From: Chenopodium formosanum
Lineage: Eukaryota; Streptophyta; Magnoliopsida; Caryophyllales; Amaranthaceae
NCBI GenBank assembly: GCA_024500155.1
Contig: CM044880.1
Coordinates: 5,332,001 to 5,396,000, forward strand
Reading direction: 5' to 3'
DNA length: 64,000 bases
Shown: positions 33,767 to 45,177 of the stretch, piece by piece
Position numbering within the stretch: position 1 is the stretch's first letter
How the letters are laid out: every line of letters begins with the position of its first letter
Notes under the pieces: generated by a model
What the model was told of the DNA's origin: nothing
The model's input: only the letters and a program-made list of their open reading frames with translations
Databases searched by the model: none
Position numbers and translations under genes: made by a program

Positions 33767-34177
33767 TGTTTCGGATGAAAACAATGGGACCTTGCTGAAG
33801 GTCCGAAAAGGTGGTGAAGACTGGATTCGGTCCAAACGACGTTGGGCCGAAGGTTTCCTGCACAGCAAATACACATAAACTAGCCTCGGGGGTGTTGCCG
33901 AGGAAGGCCCCTCCGATGCTAAAGTCAGTACAATGTGTAGAGAGAAAGCTATGCAAGAGAATTAATTGCTTGAGGCTTTGTTGTTCTGTTAGAAAAATGA
34001 CACATTGATGGCTTTTATACCTTGGCATATATGAGAGATGTGGGCCTGGACCCAATTGACTTGCCTATGAGAACTGGTCTTGACTTTAGCATGGGCTGGA
34101 GAGTTGAACCTTGACCTTGGGCTTTGGATTGGATCATTTAATGACTAGGCCCAATTGGACTAAATTGGACCCATACA
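33767..34177 (-). repeat. Left LTR (3' LTR in element orientation), 411 bp
   Basis: It begins TGTTTCGGATG and ends ACCCATACA on the + strand. I found no difference from the copy at 45198-45608. Confidence 0.95.
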
Positions 34178-34181
34178 ACTT

Positions 34182-34190
34182 GCCCCCCAG
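34182..34190 (-). promoter_or_regulatory. Polypurine tract
   Basis: CTGGGGGGC on the - strand, followed by AAGT and then the LTR start TGTATGG. It is the expected second-strand primer next to the 3' LTR. Confidence 0.7.
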
Positions 34191-34692
34191 ACCCGATTTG
34201 GAAGAATGACGGGTCGGGTTTGATTAACCAGAAAAAGGAGGGAAGTAAATGATTTAATTAATCCAAGGATTTGAATTTAAACCGCAATTAGTGAAATGAT
34301 GACGGTTAAATGGATAATGGAGGAAGTTGGACGGATAATGGGTCATCAGATTGCGGGAAACGTGCTTAACGGTTACTTAATGAGGAATTAAAGAGCAATT
34401 TTAAGCGTGAACCTCTTAAAATTCCCATTTCTGGAAATAAAACCAAAAGATACGCACTCTTTCCTCATTTCTTCACCCACACAAAATTGAACCCCGCACG
34501 AGAACCCTCGAATCCGTATCGAAACTTCGCTGAATCCCCGAGAAATAAGCTTAGAAACCGAAATTCATCATTCCGAACCAGTAGATCGGCGAATTCTACT
34601 TCAGATAAAGGTAATTTTCTCTGATTTTTGATTGATTTTCTTCAGATTTGAACTCCTTCCCCCCTTTTCTTTCGATTTTCTTCGAAACTTTA

Positions 34693-37600
34693 ATGGCGAG
34701 AGGAGTTAGAGGTAGAGCCCGTGCTCCTAGAAGAGCAAGGCCGATCCCAGATCCTCGGAATAGGACTGGGACATGGAACGGACAAGCTGTGTCCGAACCT
34801 GCCGAAGGAATTAGGGCAACTCCGATTTCGTCGGCGCCTCCTGAAGGGACGGAGGGTCCGAGCACTTCCGGGCAGGACGAAGTGGTTCCTGCTGTTCTTT
34901 GGGACGTTCTCCCCGGGTATCAGGAGTGGGAGGATCCCGAGGTTGCCTCGGCTATGATAAAGAATGCCCCATACTCCTGGTGGATATTGGAAGCCGAAAA
35001 GTATCGGTTCGCTGAACAAGTTGAGTTGCACTACGGCATAATGGAGGCCGATGGATATTGGTGCCGAATGCCTGATGCATCTGATAGAATCCATCGTCCG
35101 CCCCCGGGGTATGTAGGGGTGTACCTTAGGCAGCTTCAGTATGGGCTGAGGTTCCCCTTGGACTTATTTGTCCGAGATTTGCTGATACATTACAAGGTCT
35201 CCTTGTGTCAGCTAACTCCTGTCAGCATCCGAAGGGTGATGACATACCTCTGGGTCTGCAAGTTCATGAAATATAATCCCAACTTGCACTGTTTTAAGAA
35301 GATCCACAAGCTGGTGCCGAACGTCCAGAGTGGACATGGGAACCATGGTCCTGGGTGGTTTAGAATCGAGTCTCGGCAAGGACATCTGACAATGTGGCCG
35401 AATGATTCTTCGGACAAGGACTGGAGAGGCCAGTGGATTTGGGTTAGGGCGCCCACAGATCCTGACCATCCCCATGTCTTCAGTGCGCCGAGATATCTCT
35501 CCAACCCTGACCCAGAAATGCTCAGTCTGGGCCCCTTAGAGAACGATGGCCGAGGTGATTGCAACCTCGAGCAGGCCAACATTTTCGGGAAGGTTGAGAA
35601 CCCATCTGGAAGGGGTCGTCTGAAGACCATTCCAGCAACTTGGCTCCCTGATAACCACTACATCTTTCAGGAGCACATGCTTGCTGCTGTCGGCCTCAGC
35701 CGAAAGTTCAGAGATGGTAAGCTGTTTCGGCTGAGGCTGAAGCCCTTTACTTTATTTTACTGCTTTTACACTTTGTTCGCCACTTTGACGTTGTTGACCT
35801 AACTCGTGCTCATTTTCTTTGTGCAGTGCTGAACGAGGTCACTGCCAAGATCGACTACGATCGTCTCGGCGTTGACCAAGCACGAAACATCTTGGACCGA
35901 GCCCCTTCTATTACTCCGTCCGAGGATCGTCCTGTCCATCTGGGCCCTACCCACTTCCTGATCGAGTCTTCAGACCACTATTTGCGGCAGAAGCCTTGGT
36001 GGAAGAAGAGAGATCCTTGGGGTCAGCTTTTGAACGAAGAGCTTGAAGCTGCTCGTACTGCCGAAGAGATTGCACGAGCTGCTGAAGTTTTGGAAGGAGG
36101 AGAAGGGTCCTCCCAAGCTGCTGAAGCGGAAGCAGCAGCGGAGGCAGCCGAAAAGGAGGACGAGGCTTTGCTGGAGACCTCGGTGAGTTTATGCCTAGCT
36201 TTTTGGCTTCAGCAAAATTTTTCTTTTTTCTTCTTTCTTCTTTTTTTTTTTTTTTTTTTTTTACTCACACCTTTCTTGCCCCCCCTGTTTTTTGCAGTCC
36301 GAAGGGAGCAAACAACAGAGAGAAGGAAAAGCTCCTGCTCGTCCCGAAGACTCCGAAGACTCTGAGATGGACGAGCAGCCCCTTCGGAAAAGGAGGAGAC
36401 GGATGGCCATCATCGGCCCTCACGACTTCCCAACGGGGCCGAGGCCCGCCGGAATAAACATCAGGGAGCCTGAGGAAGGCGGTGAACAGCCGAGGGCTCC
36501 CCCACCACCACCACAATCCCCACCGCAAACCCCTCCCCCACCTCCTGAGGTGGAGGTGGACCAGAAGACTCCCGATCCGAAGGGAGGGGTCCCAGCTGAG
36601 GGGATGGCTGATAGTGCCGCAGGGCACAAAGCTGAAAGCGCTGAGAAGCCCGCTGCTGAGGGTTTCTCAGCTGACATAGCTAGAGAGGTTGAGGCTCTCG
36701 TCCTCAAACCTGAAGGGGAAGCAGAAGTCATCGTCATCGACTCTGCTGAAAAGGAAGAGAAGACCGCTGAAGAAGAAGGTGCTGAACCTCAAAGGGTTCA
36801 GGAAGTTCCTGAGTCTTCTTTTCCCTCCTTCCAGACGCTGCATTCTGCAGACATGGGGTTCTCGGCCCCCCGAATTCCAATTCCAGATCATATCTGGGAC
36901 ACCATATGGGGTCAGAACCGAGAAGGTGCAGAAGTCTACTTCGGCAATTTTGCTGGGATGTCCGAAGTAGACAGGGCAAGGGCCTGGTCGCTGAAGGCCA
37001 CTGCTGGGATAGGGGAATCCAGCAGATCTGTCCCAGACCCTGCAAGGATGAATCAGCTGCTGATGATGCAGGTAAATTATTACACTTGCCCTTATTTTTC
37101 TATCTAGTTCTTCAGCTTGAAGTCTTTTGTTTTTTTTTTTTTTTTTGAGTTGTGCCTTTGCTTTTCAGTTTGTGCACAATCAGACTCTCACTGTAGAGCT
37201 GATAGATTCCCTACAAGATAGGGTTGATGAGGCTGAGCATGCCCGGAAGGTGGCTCTTGAAGAGCTGAAGCTTGCCAAGCTGAAGCAGGCAGCAGCCGAA
37301 GAAAAGCAGAAGGAAGGAGAAGAATATGAGAGGAAGGCCGCTGAAGCCCTCCAGACCTTCTGCACTGCCATGGAAGAGGAGGTTTTTCCCCCGCTGATAG
37401 AAGGGGAGAACTTCCTCCGAGACCACTTGGGAGTGGACGTCACTAAATTCAAGGCTGTCATTGAAAGCCGAATCAGGGACGGAGTTACTGCACAAGCTGA
37501 GGTGCAGCAAAGATTAGAAGCTTCGGAAGCCAGTAGAATGGCTGCTGAAGAAAAGCTCCAGGCCCAGAACGTCCAACTCTCAGAAGTTGCTGCTGATGCT

Positions 37601-38128
37601 GATGCTGAGAGAGCCAGGCTTCAAGAGGCTGAGGATCAGCTAAGGGCCAAAAATGATGAGCTGGCTCAGCTGAAGGCCAAAACTTCAGAGGTTCAGCAAG
37701 AGCTGAACAAGCAGAAAAGTGCTTCCTCCAAGCTCGCCGAAGAGCTGAATCAATCCAAGAAAAGCTTGGAGGAGGTACAGAAGAAGCTGGCAGATGCTGA
37801 GGCCCTGCTCAAGACCCGTATTTATACTCAAGAAGAGTATGAGATGGGATTCACGAACGGGCTCAGGGTGTGCCGAAGACTCTGTCTCCATGTTGAGCCA
37901 AATCTGGACTGGTCCAAGTGTGCTGAGTGGATCCAGAATTCAGAAGATCCCCACATGAAGTTCCCAACTCCGGCCGAAGCTGAGATTCTTGCAGCTGAGG
38001 AAGCTGAGGAAGAAGCAGAGAGGGAACTCGAAGAGAGGGAGGCTCAGCAGGGTGCGCGGCCTGCTTCATCTGCTGCTGGGGCTGAAGCCAGCATTGCCGA
38101 TCAGTCTGATTCTCAGGCTGAAGCATAG
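34693..38128 (+). CDS. Antisense additional gene of the Retand-like element (PF04195 type, coiled coil)
   Basis: Four exons (34693-35716, 35827-36182, 36298-37071, 37169-38128) join through GT-AG introns into 1037 codons on the strand opposite gag-pol. The basic start MARGVRGRARAPRRARP is followed at about residues 70-390 by a domain with NAPYSWWILEAEKYRF, PPPGYVGVYLRQLQYGLRFP and RRVMTYLWVCKFM, the pattern of the 'putative gypsy type transposon' family PF04195. A disordered acidic, alanine- and proline-rich middle (including PPPPPQSPPQTPPPPP) follows, then a long coiled coil from about residue 725 to 935, rich in Glu, Lys and Ala. Function is unknown; similar antisense extra genes are reported in Tat elements. 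It must be expressed from its own promoter near 34200-34690 or by the LTR read in reverse. The absence of stops in all exons of a spliced antisense gene implies selection. Confidence 0.85.
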
Positions 38129-38588
38129 GAAATCGGGCAGTCGTCTTCAGAATCTTGCGGTTCATCGTGCGCTCAACTTTAGACTTGCCGCTCCTGAATT
38201 ATTTTTTTGCCTTGTATCCTTTTGCTTCAGCTTGCCTTGATGTACAAACTGCTTTATTGCTTTTGCGTGTACCTCGGCAGCTGTTATTTTCCGTTTGTGG
38301 ACGGCTGCCGATATTTTATCTGAACATCTGAATTTGTAGCTCATTTTCTGAGCATTGTTCTCATTAATCTGATGCTTTTTCTTCAACTGCTCTGTCTTAT
38401 TTTGAATGCTTTACTCTTTCTGAATTTGAGAAATTGTAGCAAAATTTGCTAAGTACAAAGCTTTCAGCTGAAGACTTTGCTGAAGATGAACTTGCACTGA
38501 CAGTGCTCCTTGCCCCCCCAGTAATCTGAAGATCCAAGTCTTTGGATTACTGAGTTGGGTTTTAATCCTTCAGACAAAGCTGAATAAA
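38129..38588. other. Spacer between the antisense gene and the tandem repeats
   Basis: This is the 3' UTR of the antisense gene and the downstream side of gag-pol, where the two transcription units converge. TTGTAGCTCATTTTCTGAGC and T-rich stretches could be poly(A) signals. No coding was seen. Confidence 0.5.
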
Positions 38589-39110
38589 AATGGGTATCTG
38601 AGACACAGGGCCAACTGAAGGCAAGGTCTCAGATAGTGGCCCTCTGGGATACCAGGCTCAATTAAGGCAGTACCTCAGATTTGTCCCTAGAGTCTTGGGG
38701 AACAAGTCTTACTGACGCTAAGCCTCAGCTGAAAGACTGGAGTTCCTTCAAAAGACAAATTTGTTAGCAATCTAGAACCCAGTTACCCGAAGGCGAAGGT
38801 TCCAGATGAGGCTGAGATAAAAAACTTTAATAGTTGTTATGCTTGATTTTCTGTCTATCTATAAAAATGGATACCCGAAACACAAGGCCAACTGAAGGCA
38901 ATGTCTCGGACAATGTCTTTCTGGGATACGGGGCTCAGTTAAGGCAATATCCCAGATTTGTCCATGGACTCATTGTCTTTGGAGAACAAGTCTTACTGAA
39001 GTCGAACTTCAGCTGAAAGACCAGGGTTCTTTAAAAAGACGAGCTTGTCAGCAATTTGAAACCCAGTTGCCCGAAGGCGAAGGTTTCAGATAAGGCTGAA
39101 TAAAAGCCCT
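38589..39110. repeat. Diverged tandem repeat, two units of about 287 bp
   Basis: Unit 1 starts near 38589 and unit 2 near 38876. Both carry AAGGCCAACTGAAGGCAA-like, GGAGAACAAGTCTTACTGA-like and CCGAAGGCGAAGGTT strings in the same order. They lie between the convergent gag-pol and antisense genes, the hypervariable region where Tat elements are known to hold satellite-like repeats. Confidence 0.8.
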
Positions 39111-39239
39111 TAAAGAGTAGATAGCAAAATGAAAACTTGAAAGCATGAAATGTTGCAAATCGTTGTGGAAATGGTGGCTCTGAGGCCTTTCATTAACGAT
39201 TCCAAAATGTACTTACAAAGATTTTTCGCCCCGAAGGGT

Positions 39240-42200
39240 TTATACATGATATTTCTTAAGCACATCAGCATTCCAATGATTTTTCAGCTCAGTTCCATCC
39301 AACTGCCGAAGTCGGTATGTCCCTGGCTGAAGCTCGTCATAAATTTCGTAGGGTCCCTCCCATGCAGCTGAGAGTTTCCCATGGATTCGGCTTTTCTGAA
39401 CTGCAGCAGCATTCCGAAGGACAAGGTCTCCAATTTTGAGGGGCCTTGCATGGACCCTTCGGTTGTAAAATTTGCTGATTCTCTGCTTGTAAGCGGCCAT
39501 TTTGTCTCTGGCTGAGTCTCTTACTTCGTCGAGGAAATCAAGGGATGCCTTCATAAGTTGTTCGTTCTCAGCCGAGAAATGGTGCACTCTTAAACTTTCA
39601 GAGCCGATCTCCACTGGTAGGACGGCTTCGGCACCATACACCAGCTCAAAAGGTGAATAGCCCGTTGCCTCTTTTTCGGTTGTCCGGAGTGACCAGAGGG
39701 TTCCTGGAAGCTCCTCTATCCACTTGGACTTTTGATCTTCAACCCTTTTCTTCAAAGCGTTGAGGATCTGCTTGTTTGCAGCTTCGGCTTGGCCATTACT
39801 TTGTGGATGACACACTGCTGAATATGCCAATTTGATGCCGAATTGATCTGTGTACCGACTCAGCGGTAGGTTATCAAATTGCCTCCCATGATCAAAGACA
39901 AAAACCTTCGGAATACCAAAGCGAGTAATAATATTCTGCCAGATAAATTTCCTGACGGTTTGCTCTGTGATATTCGAGGCTGCTTCAGCCTCAATCCATT
40001 TGCTGAAATAGTCAATGCCGACTATTAACCATCTTTTTTGGTAAGGTGCATCTGGAAAAGGTCCCAAAATATCCAGCCCCCACTGGGCAAATGGGAGCGG
40101 ATTGAGGATCGGCTGAAGGTCTCTAGCTGGCTGATGGATGACTGGTGCGAATTTTTGACATTTCTCACATTTTCTGACCAGCTCCTTAGCGTCTGAGATC
40201 ATGGTGGGCCAGTAATATCCGGCCCTCAAAGCCTTATGGGCTAGGGTCCTTCCCCCGATGTGGTTTCCACAGATGCCGAGGTGAATTTCCCGAAGGATGT
40301 AATCTGCATCTGTTGGTCCCACGCATTTCAGCAACGGGGCTGAGAAGGATTTTTTCAGAAGCTCTCCTCTGAAGACGATGAACCTTGAGCTAGTTCTCTT
40401 CAGTTTGGAGGCCAAAATTCTGTCTTCGGGAATTTCTCCCCGAAGCTTGAAAGCTAGGATGGGATCCATCCAGCTAGGTTCTGGGTCGACGCAACACACT
40501 TCAGGTGCTTCGTCGACACTTCTTTCTCGGCGCACTTCCACATACACAGATCTGTTCAGCTCAGTAAGAGTTGAACTGGCAAGTTTGGAGAGTGCGTCGG
40601 CCTGAGCATTCTGACCCCTTGGGATCAGCTGAACTTCAAAAGTTCTCAGTTTCGCAATAGTTGCTTTGATCTTTGCGAGATAGGCTACCATTGAGGGCTC
40701 TTTGGCCTCGTATTCGCCTCGGATCTGATTTGCGACCAACTGAGAGTCTGTCTTTAGACAGACGTGATCGGCTTCCAATGAGATGCACAATTCTAGGCCG
40801 GCGATTGCTGCCTCATATTCAGCTTCATTATTCGAAGACTTGAAAGAAAATTTGAGTGCATACTCAAAAGATTTGCCTTCGGGAGAGGTTATAACTACCC
40901 CTGCCCCCGAACCATTTACGGTGGAGGATCCATCCGTGAAAACGGTCCAGGTTTTATTTTCATCGTCTAACGTCTCCTGGTACGAGCATTCGGCCAAGAA
41001 GTCCGCTAGAGCTTGAGCCTTGATGGCTGTTCTCGGCTGGTAGCTGATGCTGAACTCAGTGAGTTCAAAAGCCCATTTGGCCAATCTACCGGATTTTTCG
41101 ACTTTGCCGAGAACTTTTTCCAGCGGCTGATCAGTTAAGACCACTATCTGATGGCAATCAAAATAGGGCCTCAGCTTCCGAGCGGCTACTACTACTGCGA
41201 AGGCAACTTTTTCAAGCAGAGGGTAGCGAGTCTCGGCATCCGTCAGAGTGTGACTGACGAAGTAGATCGGTTGCTGAATTTTGTTTTCTTCTTTCAGCAG
41301 CACTGCACTGATAGCGGCTGGGCTAACATCCACGTATAAGTACGAAGTCTCTCCCTCTACTGGGCTTGCCAATGTTGGGAGCTGAGCCAGATGCTCTCGA
41401 AGCTGCTGAAAGGCTTTTCTTTGCTCTTCTTCCCAAACGAGCTCCTTTGTTTTTGGGAGTTTCAGGGCTTTGAAGAAAGGTAACCCCTTGTCCGAAGCTC
41501 TAGAAATGAACCTCGAGAGAGCTGCCATTCTTCCGGTGAGCCGCTGAACGTCCCTTTTTGTTTTTGGCTCGGGAAGATCTAGAGCTGCTTTGACTTTGGA
41601 GGGATTGGCATCAATCCCCCTTTTGCTGACCATGAATCCCAGGAATTTTCCTGACTTCACGCCGAAGACACACTTCTTCGGATTCAGCTTCATCTGATGC
41701 TTTCTTAAGGTGGCGAAGGTTTCGGCCAGGTCATTAACATGGTCCTCAGATTTTTTGCTTTTGACGATTGAATCGTCCACATAGACTTCCATGTTTCGGC
41801 CCTTTTGATCGGCGAAAACCTGATCCACCAGCCTTTGATAAGTTGCCCCCGCATTTTTCAATCCGAAGGGCATCATTTTGTAATTGTACACCCCGGCGTT
41901 CGTGACGAATGCCGTCTTTGCTCGGTCGTCGGGGTGCATAAAGATCTGATGATACCCCGAGAATGCGTCCATGAAACTAAGCAAGGCGTGGCCACTTGTC
42001 GAGTCGACTAGCTGATCGATTCTCGGCAAGGGATAAAAGTCCTTCGGACAAGCCTTATTTAGGTCCGTGAAGTCAACGCACATTCTCCAGGTACCATTAG
42101 CCTTCTGAACCATCACCACATTTGCCAGCCATTCTGGATACTGACAAGGTTCGATGAAACCTGCATCCAGTAACTTTTTGACTTCGGCTGCGATGTCTCG

Positions 42201-45119
42201 GTTCTTATTTGCGGAGTAGTTCCGCTTCTTTTGCTTAACTGGCCGACATGTGGAGTCGACGTTAAGCTTATGGGAGATGAGGTCTGGACTTATCCCGGGC
42301 ATATCAGCTGCCGAGAAAGCAAACACATCTCTGTTGTCCCGGAGGAGCTGAATAAGGTCACAACGGGTGTTCGGATCAAGGTCCATCCCGATTGTCACAC
42401 ATTTGTCAGCGTCTCCTTCAGACAACTCGACCGTTTCGGTCTGCTGGTCCAGTTCCATAGCAGCGGGGCCGGACTCTTCATTATCTGGCCTGCTGTCTAT
42501 GTCAGCAGGTGTCCCAGACTTTTTCCTCGGCAGGCTCTCTGACTCCTTCGGCTCAGATGAGGAGCTTGCCTTTTCTTTTTCTGACCCTTTTTCTTTGGGT
42601 ACAGAACCTTGTGCCGAAGCACTTAGACCTTTCGGCTTCTTCGTGCTCGGCCCTTTTTCTTTCTCCTCCTCATCCTCATCATCGTCCTCTGGACGACTAG
42701 TGGACGGCTTGAGGTAGTTGCACCTTCGGGCCTCCTTTTGGCTGCCCTGGATCCTTTCGGGGAAGCCGCCGTCTGAAACGTATATCATCAGCTGATGATA
42801 AGTTGAGACGACTCCCTGGATCTCGTGAATTATGGGTCTCCCCAAAATCACGTTGTACACTGAAGGAGCATCAATGACCAAGAATTCGGTCATGACATTC
42901 CTAGCCGCTTCGTCGCAGCCGATGGTGACAGGAAGTAGAACCTTCCCATCTGGAAAAGTTGAAGCCCCATTGAATCCGGATACTGGGTAGGATACCGGCG
43001 TGAGGTGCTTGGGCTTCAGCTTAATTTGATCGTAGGCCCTTCGGAACAAAATATTTGCCCCGCTACCACCGTCAACTAAGACTTTGCTGACGTCATGGTT
43101 GGCCACCGTGGCGATGATCACCAACGGGTCCTCGTGAGGGTACGTCACCCCCCGACAGTCAGCGGCTGTGAACGTCATGTTCGGCACCGGTGACTGGGGT
43201 GCCTGTATATCAGCATGATTCACCTGATGGGTCAAAGCCCTGAGGTGACGTTTGTGCTCCCTCCGAGAACATAATCCTCCCGAGATAACGTGAATTGGGG
43301 GGAACTTTCCCTCCGCAGTTTTGCTGTTCTTTCGGGGGAAATCGATCTCCTGCCGAGAGTCCTTTTCGGACCTCTCTGCTTCTTTTTTCTCGCGGTGATC
43401 CGCGATGTATTTTTTCAAGTACCCCTTTCGGACCATATCTTCGATTTGGTCCTTCAGCTGGATACATTCTTCAGTGTTGTGTCCCGCTGATTCGTGGAAC
43501 TCGCACCACTGATTTTTATTTTTGCGCTGATACCACTCTGGGAGCGATCTCGGCTTTCTGTAACTCTGCTCCTCTTTCGTCACGCTGTAGATCTTAGCAC
43601 GCGGAAGAGAGAGCGGAGTGTAGGATTCGTATCTACCCGTGAAAGGAGCAGATTTTTCCTTCTTCGACTCGTTGGCCGAAGATTGTTCCGAGGCTTTCGC
43701 CTTTCCCTTTGTCTTCTGGCCTTGGCCTTCGGACGAGGACGCTTGTTTTTGTTTCCCTCCCCCAGACTGGGGTTGGGTTTTTGTTTTGTTCCACTCTTCG
43801 GCTCGGATGTACTTGTCCGAGGCATTCAATGCTTCCTCCAGGGTCTGAGGTGAATTCATGACCATGAAGTCGGAGAACGGCCCTGTTCTGAGACCGTGCT
43901 GAAGAGCGAAAACCGCCAGCCCTTGGTCCAGCTGAGAAATGCTGGATGATTCGTTGCTGAAGCGAGTCAGGTAGTCTCGGAGACTTTCGGACTCCCCCTG
44001 CTGCAGGCCCATCAGCTCTGCAGTGGTCTTCTCTCGGCGATTGGCCGTGGAAAACTTGCTCTTAAACTTGGAGGACAGATCGTCCCACCCAGTTATCGAG
44101 CCTTCCTTTACTCCCTTGGAGATCCACGATTGTGCGACCCCCTTGAGAGTGGTTGGGAAATACTTGCACCAAGTCGCTTCGGACCTGGGGCAAAGGTGCA
44201 TGTGGGCCTCGTACGAGGCGATGTGGTCCTTCGGATCCGAAGTCCCATCATAAGTAATGTGCGACGGGATTTTTACCGTCGGCACATGGGCTTCCAATAT
44301 CCATTGCTCGAATGGGGAATTGGAAGGTAGCATCACAGCCTTTCCCTTGTTCCCAGCCGAAGGGACCGCGCTTCGCCCTCTCAGAGAGGTAGAAGTGGTT
44401 TTCGTCCCTGGCTGGGAGGTCCGGGCCTCGGCTGCAGGGTAAGAGAGGCGGCTATGCACGCTCCGTTCCCTACCGCCGAGACGGTCGTGAATGCTTCGGT
44501 GGGCAGTTTCTGGCCGAGAGGCTGAACTGCTGCTTTTGCGGGTTCGGCTCGTGGTGAGCTGAGTTGAGGAGTTCCTGAAGAAGTGAGAGTTCCTGTTCTT
44601 CTCCCTCTCGGTTCTCCAAGTGTCCTCTTCCCACTCGCCGAGCTCCTTGAAGGAGGAGAGCTTCCCCCCCTCCTGGCCGATGTTCCTCCGCTGATTTCTG
44701 GTTTGCGGAGGAGTTCGGTCACGAGGAGGTGGCATGCTCTGGCCCTTCATGGCCTCCATGAGGGCCGCTAGGGCTCTCACTACCTCCTCAGAATTGAGTC
44801 CCGTCAAGGGTGTCCTCGGCTGAGAGCGGGAGTTCGAGCGAATGCTCCGGGATTGGCTCCGGGCATGAGACTGAGTCCTTTGAATGGACTGGTCGTCGTC
44901 ATTCAGCCGAGGTGGACTCGGTTGATGATTGGACTGGATAATAGGAGATTCGGATCTCTCCCTAGACTCCTCACGAGAGTAGGGTCCCGCGGAGGGGCTC
45001 CTATCCCGGGGAGAAGATTGGCTAGAAGCGGGGCGTTCTAGGGGGCCCCCTCCTAGTGACTTTCGGCGCTTTCTCATAGGAGAGGCGCCGTCATTTTTGT
45101 TCTTGCGATTCTTAGCCAT
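39240..45119 (-). CDS. Gag-Pol polyprotein of the Retand-like element
   Basis: One uninterrupted frame of 1959 codons. The basic, arginine/serine-rich N-terminus leads to a gag domain at about residues 265-430 (HITYDGTSDPKDHIASYEAH; TTLKGVAQSWISKG) and a zinc-knuckle variant WCEFHESAGHNTEEC near 540. The protease motif is VDGGSGANIL near 680, with DGG instead of the usual DS/TG, as in Tat elements. Reverse transcriptase spans about 930-1130 with YVDD near 1114. An RNase H-like region lies at about 1260 and a second at about 1390 (TVFTDGSSTVNGSGAG). Integrase follows with a zinc-binding HLGICGNH/CEKCQK at 1613-1656 and the DDE core starting at LDILGPFP near 1681, QSNGQAEAANK later. It supplies all functions for copying and inserting the element. 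No stop or frameshift was seen, so it may be active. Confidence 0.95.
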   Translation of the reverse strand: MAKNRKNKNDGASPMRKRRKSLGGGPLERPASSQSSPRDRSPSAGPYSREESRERSESPIIQSNHQPSPPRLNDDDQSIQRTQSHARSQSRSIRSNSRSQPRTPLTGLNSEEVVRALAALMEAMKGQSMPPPRDRTPPQTRNQRRNIGQEGGKLSSFKELGEWEEDTWRTEREKNRNSHFFRNSSTQLTTSRTRKSSSSASRPETAHRSIHDRLGGRERSVHSRLSYPAAEARTSQPGTKTTSTSLRGRSAVPSAGNKGKAVMLPSNSPFEQWILEAHVPTVKIPSHITYDGTSDPKDHIASYEAHMHLCPRSEATWCKYFPTTLKGVAQSWISKGVKEGSITGWDDLSSKFKSKFSTANRREKTTAELMGLQQGESESLRDYLTRFSNESSSISQLDQGLAVFALQHGLRTGPFSDFMVMNSPQTLEEALNASDKYIRAEEWNKTKTQPQSGGGKQKQASSSEGQGQKTKGKAKASEQSSANESKKEKSAPFTGRYESYTPLSLPRAKIYSVTKEEQSYRKPRSLPEWYQRKNKNQWCEFHESAGHNTEECIQLKDQIEDMVRKGYLKKYIADHREKKEAERSEKDSRQEIDFPRKNSKTAEGKFPPIHVISGGLCSRREHKRHLRALTHQVNHADIQAPQSPVPNMTFTAADCRGVTYPHEDPLVIIATVANHDVSKVLVDGGSGANILFRRAYDQIKLKPKHLTPVSYPVSGFNGASTFPDGKVLLPVTIGCDEAARNVMTEFLVIDAPSVYNVILGRPIIHEIQGVVSTYHQLMIYVSDGGFPERIQGSQKEARRCNYLKPSTSRPEDDDEDEEEKEKGPSTKKPKGLSASAQGSVPKEKGSEKEKASSSSEPKESESLPRKKSGTPADIDSRPDNEESGPAAMELDQQTETVELSEGDADKCVTIGMDLDPNTRCDLIQLLRDNRDVFAFSAADMPGISPDLISHKLNVDSTCRPVKQKKRNYSANKNRDIAAEVKKLLDAGFIEPCQYPEWLANVVMVQKANGTWRMCVDFTDLNKACPKDFYPLPRIDQLVDSTSGHALLSFMDAFSGYHQIFMHPDDRAKTAFVTNAGVYNYKMMPFGLKNAGATYQRLVDQVFADQKGRNMEVYVDDSIVKSKKSEDHVNDLAETFATLRKHQMKLNPKKCVFGVKSGKFLGFMVSKRGIDANPSKVKAALDLPEPKTKRDVQRLTGRMAALSRFISRASDKGLPFFKALKLPKTKELVWEEEQRKAFQQLREHLAQLPTLASPVEGETSYLYVDVSPAAISAVLLKEENKIQQPIYFVSHTLTDAETRYPLLEKVAFAVVVAARKLRPYFDCHQIVVLTDQPLEKVLGKVEKSGRLAKWAFELTEFSISYQPRTAIKAQALADFLAECSYQETLDDENKTWTVFTDGSSTVNGSGAGVVITSPEGKSFEYALKFSFKSSNNEAEYEAAIAGLELCISLEADHVCLKTDSQLVANQIRGEYEAKEPSMVAYLAKIKATIAKLRTFEVQLIPRGQNAQADALSKLASSTLTELNRSVYVEVRRERSVDEAPEVCCVDPEPSWMDPILAFKLRGEIPEDRILASKLKRTSSRFIVFRGELLKKSFSAPLLKCVGPTDADYILREIHLGICGNHIGGRTLAHKALRAGYYWPTMISDAKELVRKCEKCQKFAPVIHQPARDLQPILNPLPFAQWGLDILGPFPDAPYQKRWLIVGIDYFSKWIEAEAASNITEQTVRKFIWQNIITRFGIPKVFVFDHGRQFDNLPLSRYTDQFGIKLAYSAVCHPQSNGQAEAANKQILNALKKRVEDQKSKWIEELPGTLWSLRTTEKEATGYSPFELVYGAEAVLPVEIGSESLRVHHFSAENEQLMKASLDFLDEVRDSARDKMAAYKQRISKFYNRRVHARPLKIGDLVLRNAAAVQKSRIHGKLSAAWEGPYEIYDELQPGTYRLRQLDGTELKNHWNADVLKKYHV

Positions 45120-45177
45120 TGGAACTAAGATTGATGTAGAACGAGCGAAATTGGCTTAAAGATTTTTTGAAAGTCTT

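Noticed and set aside
34611..34645. Possible 35-base 5' UTR intron before the antisense gene (GTAATT to TTCAG)
   Set aside because: Too short for a normal plant intron; the sequence is more likely part of the leader.
34690..35630. Reverse-strand frames of 87-140 codons overlapping the antisense gene
   Set aside because: Shadows of the PF04195-type coding exon; no recognisable domain.
42231..44771. Many + strand frames of 60-119 codons across gag-pol
   Set aside because: Shadows of the 1959-codon gag-pol gene on the opposite strand; no domain or independent splice signals.
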